DNA of 22,810 nucleotides, taken from assembly GCA_043810285.1 (NCBI GenBank), contig JBDROH010000008.1:1-22810 (forward strand), given 5' to 3'. Shown here one piece after another: positions 21,316-22,810 of the stretch. A model generated the notes under the pieces. That model did not search any database. It was not told where the DNA came from and saw only the letters and a program-made list of their open reading frames with translations. Source of the DNA: JAGVXH01 sp043810285 (GTDB lineage: Archaea > Nanobdellota > Nanobdellia > Pacearchaeales > GW2011-AR1). The stretch's first letter is position 1. Every line of letters begins with the position of its first letter. The translations under genes and the position numbers were made by a program.

Positions 21316-22230
21316 ATGGCATCCACAAACCAATCTCCATTCTACCAAAAAGCAGAACAAAAATTTCATGAAGCTTCTACCGACGAAGAACGAATCGCGT
21401 GTTTAGAAATAATGATGAAAGAATGTCCAAAACACAAATCTTCTGAAAATATGCGTAAAAATTTAACAACCCGTTACAAAAAATTAAAGTTAAATATAAC
21501 AAAACAAAAAAAATCAGGTAAAGGAAAACACGCCGGAATAAAAAAGGCAGATATGCAATGTGTTTTAATCGGACCTCCAAACACAGGCAAATCAACAATT
21601 TTCAAAATCTTAACAGAACTTAATCCAAATATTTCTCCACATCCTTTTACAACTTGCACCCCCCAACTTGGAACATTTAAATTCGAAGATGCACAAATCC
21701 AAATCATTGACTCGCCCCCATTCCCCCATCACGATAAAAGTTTAATTAACTCAACAGACCTACTACTTTTAGTAGTTGATAACCTCTCTCAGATAAAACC
21801 AACAGAAGAACATCTCTACTACGCAAAAGCAAAAATTTTCTTATTGTTCAATAAAGAAGACAACCTTTCCAAGGAACAGAAAAGAAAAATTGAAGCAACA
21901 TTAAAGTCTAAATATCGAAGTTATAATTACATTTTCTTTTCACAAGAAGCCGACAAAACCAGAATAGAAGAACTAAAGAAACATATATTCACTACATTTC
22001 CAATAATTCGAGTCTATACAAAAGAACCAAAAAAAGAAGCAAGCAAAGAACCTATGATTCTAAAGAAGGACTCGACATTTAAAGATGCTGTAGAAAAAAT
22101 CCTCAAGGGAATTTCAAAAAAAATCAAACGTGCAAGAATTTGGGGACCTTCTTCAAGGTTTGGCGGTCAGATAATCGGTCTCGACCATATTTTAAAAGAT
22201 AAAGATATAATTGAGTTTCAGACTAAATGA
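21316..22230 (+). CDS. DRG-like GTPase with TGS domain
   Basis: A 304-residue TRAFAC GTPase of the DRG/OBG type. G1 is GPPNTGKS (86-93), G2 is PFTTCTP (110-116), and G4 is NKED (179-182). G3 reads DSPP (132-135) where most members have D-x-P-G, so the hydrolysis step may differ. The N-terminal 80 residues are helical and basic and could bind RNA. The C-terminal TGS domain (about residues 230-304, VYTKEPKK... ARIWGPSSRFGGQIIGLDH) matches the DRG C-terminus. Relatives act on the ribosome or in translation control. It overlaps the following gene by ATGA. Confidence 0.85.
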   Translation: MASTNQSPFYQKAEQKFHEASTDEERIACLEIMMKECPKHKSSENMRKNLTTRYKKLKLNITKQKKSGKGKHAGIKKADMQCVLIGPPNTGKSTIFKILTELNPNISPHPFTTCTPQLGTFKFEDAQIQIIDSPPFPHHDKSLINSTDLLLLVVDNLSQIKPTEEHLYYAKAKIFLLFNKEDNLSKEQKRKIEATLKSKYRSYNYIFFSQEADKTRIEELKKHIFTTFPIIRVYTKEPKKEASKEPMILKKDSTFKDAVEKILKGISKKIKRARIWGPSSRFGGQIIGLDHILKDKDIIEFQTK

Positions 22231-22514
22231 AATTTCAAAAAATAATTTTTATTTTTTCTTTAATAGGAATTCTTCTAATAATTCTCTTAGCACAGAATAC
22301 AAAACAAACTCAAACAGGAAAAATTAATTCTATAAAATATTCTGAAGACATAATAACGATAGAACTAGAAAACTTCGAGGAAAAACTAATCATCTTTGAT
22401 ACTAATCTAATTAATCTAAAAAACAGCGACAGAATAGAATTCCAAGGAAGACGAGAGATATATAAAAATGAAGAACAAATAATTATTGATAAAATCCAAA
22501 AAGTTATGACATAA
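22227..22514 (+). CDS. Membrane-anchored OB-fold-like protein, 95 aa
   Basis: The N-terminus (MKFQKIIFIFSLIGILLIIL) is a single membrane helix or uncleaved signal. The rest (about residues 30-95) alternates beta-strand-like segments (TGKINSIKYSEDIITIELEN, LIIFDTN, DRIEFQGRREIYKNEEQII) in the order of an OB-fold as used in nucleic-acid-binding and small stress proteins. The ATGA overlap with the GTPase gene indicates translational coupling. If the topology is N-in, the OB domain faces outside, which argues against RNA binding and for an envelope role; the topology is not certain. Confidence 0.65.
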   Translation: MKFQKIIFIFSLIGILLIILLAQNTKQTQTGKINSIKYSEDIITIELENFEEKLIIFDTNLINLKNSDRIEFQGRREIYKNEEQIIIDKIQKVMT

Positions 22515-22533
22515 TATCTTAAACCAATTTAAA

Positions 22534-22620
22534 ATGTTAATCCCCCTTATCTCATTAATTCTAGGTCTCCTCGCTGGGACTCTCACAGGCCTCTGACCCG
22601 TCGACACCATACGAAAATAG
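22534..22620 (+). pseudogene. Possible remnant of a TctA-like permease start
   Basis: From the ATG at 22534 the frame reads MLIPLISLILGLLAGTLTGL and meets TGA at 22594; the next codons read PVDTIRK and then a stop at 22618-22620. The G-x-L-A-G-T-x-T-G-L-x-P pattern resembles the N-terminus of archaeal TctA/DUF112-type permeases (…AGxxTGLIPG-x-H…) as I remember it. The frame and the following HxN motif are lost. It may be a truncated remnant or a coincidental hydrophobic stretch. Nothing else is recognisable in 22,515-22,681. Confidence 0.25.
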
Positions 22621-22681
22621 CTAATTCTTTATATCGGGGCACTTGAGGTCTACCGAATATAAAAAAGGGAAAAAACTTAAA

Positions 22682-22810
22682 ATGTACATGTCGAAACACA
22701 AAGATAAAATTTTTATCAACACAAACATCAGAGAAAAAGGAAAAAAGATTAACATCTTCGACAAAGTAAATCAGATTAAAACTGATCTAAAAACTCTTTT
22801 ACCAGAAATT
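22682..22810 (+). CDS. Start of an unidentified protein (partial, runs off the right edge)
   Basis: An open frame beginning MYMSKHKDKIFINTNIREKG reaches the end of the window without a stop. A TATA-like sequence (AATATAAA, 22,656-22,663) lies 26 bases before the first ATG and 32 before the second (22688), so either could be the start. The 43 visible residues are lysine-rich and helical near the end, with no signal sequence. The family cannot be told. Confidence 0.5.
   Translation, partial: MYMSKHKDKIFINTNIREKGKKINIFDKVNQIKTDLKTLLPEI

Noticed and set aside
21239..21326. N-terminal extension of the 114-aa membrane protein up to an ATG at 21326
   Set aside because: It would cover the divergent promoter and the duplicated leader, overlap the GTPase start and bury the signal peptide inside the protein.
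22560..22660. GC-richer stretch considered as a tRNA or other structured RNA gene
   Set aside because: No T-loop GGTTCRA pattern, no matching acceptor stem and no anticodon arm could be found by eye.

Overview
The window looks like chromosomal DNA of an AT-rich archaeon, most likely a DPANN lineage of the Woesearchaeota/Pacearchaeota type. This rests on a split Hef-like helicase/nuclease pair, a diphthamide ligase (Dph6), class III (prepilin-type) signal sequences, a FlaI/TadA-type ATPase and a two-domain FlaJ/TadC-type membrane protein, a DRG/TGS GTPase, a DUF5652-like protein and archaeal TATA boxes. About twelve to fifteen transcription units have a TATA-like box starting 29 (27-31 at most) bases before the proposed start codon, so leaderless mRNAs appear to be the rule for first genes. 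Downstream genes overlap by TAATG or ATGA or have Shine-Dalgarno (SD) sequences. No rRNA, tRNA, CRISPR or insertion sequence was seen.

Layout. 1-12,000 (minus strand): a surface-appendage/secretion locus. It holds a run of small membrane proteins and two larger pilin-like proteins (142-2068), a cysteine-rich pilin (2194-2517), the FlaJ/TadC membrane core (2555-4714), a 52-residue ribbon-helix-helix (RHH) regulator with its own operator (4714-4909), an Ig-repeat surface protein (4956-6968), the secretion ATPase (7016-9286) and a secreted beta-helix/MopE-type protein (9365-11854). 11,988-13,120 (plus): two coiled-coil proteins. 13,128-14,969 (minus): three tandem paralogous four-helix membrane proteins behind a PRC-barrel gene. 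15,078-15,953: a site-2-protease-like membrane protein that lacks the zinc motif, and a DUF5652-like protein. 16,004-18,234 (plus): Hef helicase and Hef/XPF nuclease as separate genes. 18,231-20,854 (minus): an M16 peptidase, an ArmA/RmtB-type rRNA methyltransferase homologue and Dph6. 20,885-21,291: a small signal-peptide/membrane protein with an unusual leader and flanking inverted repeats. 21,316-22,514 (plus): a TGS GTPase coupled to a membrane-anchored OB-fold-like protein. The end holds a possible gene remnant and a partial gene.

The genes form three functional themes: cell-surface assembly and secretion (left half), DNA repair (Hef pair), and the translation apparatus (Dph6, rRNA methyltransferase, TGS GTPase). 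The least expected signals are a leader element of about 53 bp present at two distant loci (2066-2118 and 21,237-21,291), each starting with a tiny leaderless ORF; a perfect 16-bp inverted repeat bracketing the gene behind the second leader; one TATA box placed symmetrically to serve two divergent genes; and a C-over-G excess on the plus strand that does not depend on gene direction and disappears inside two surface-protein genes.
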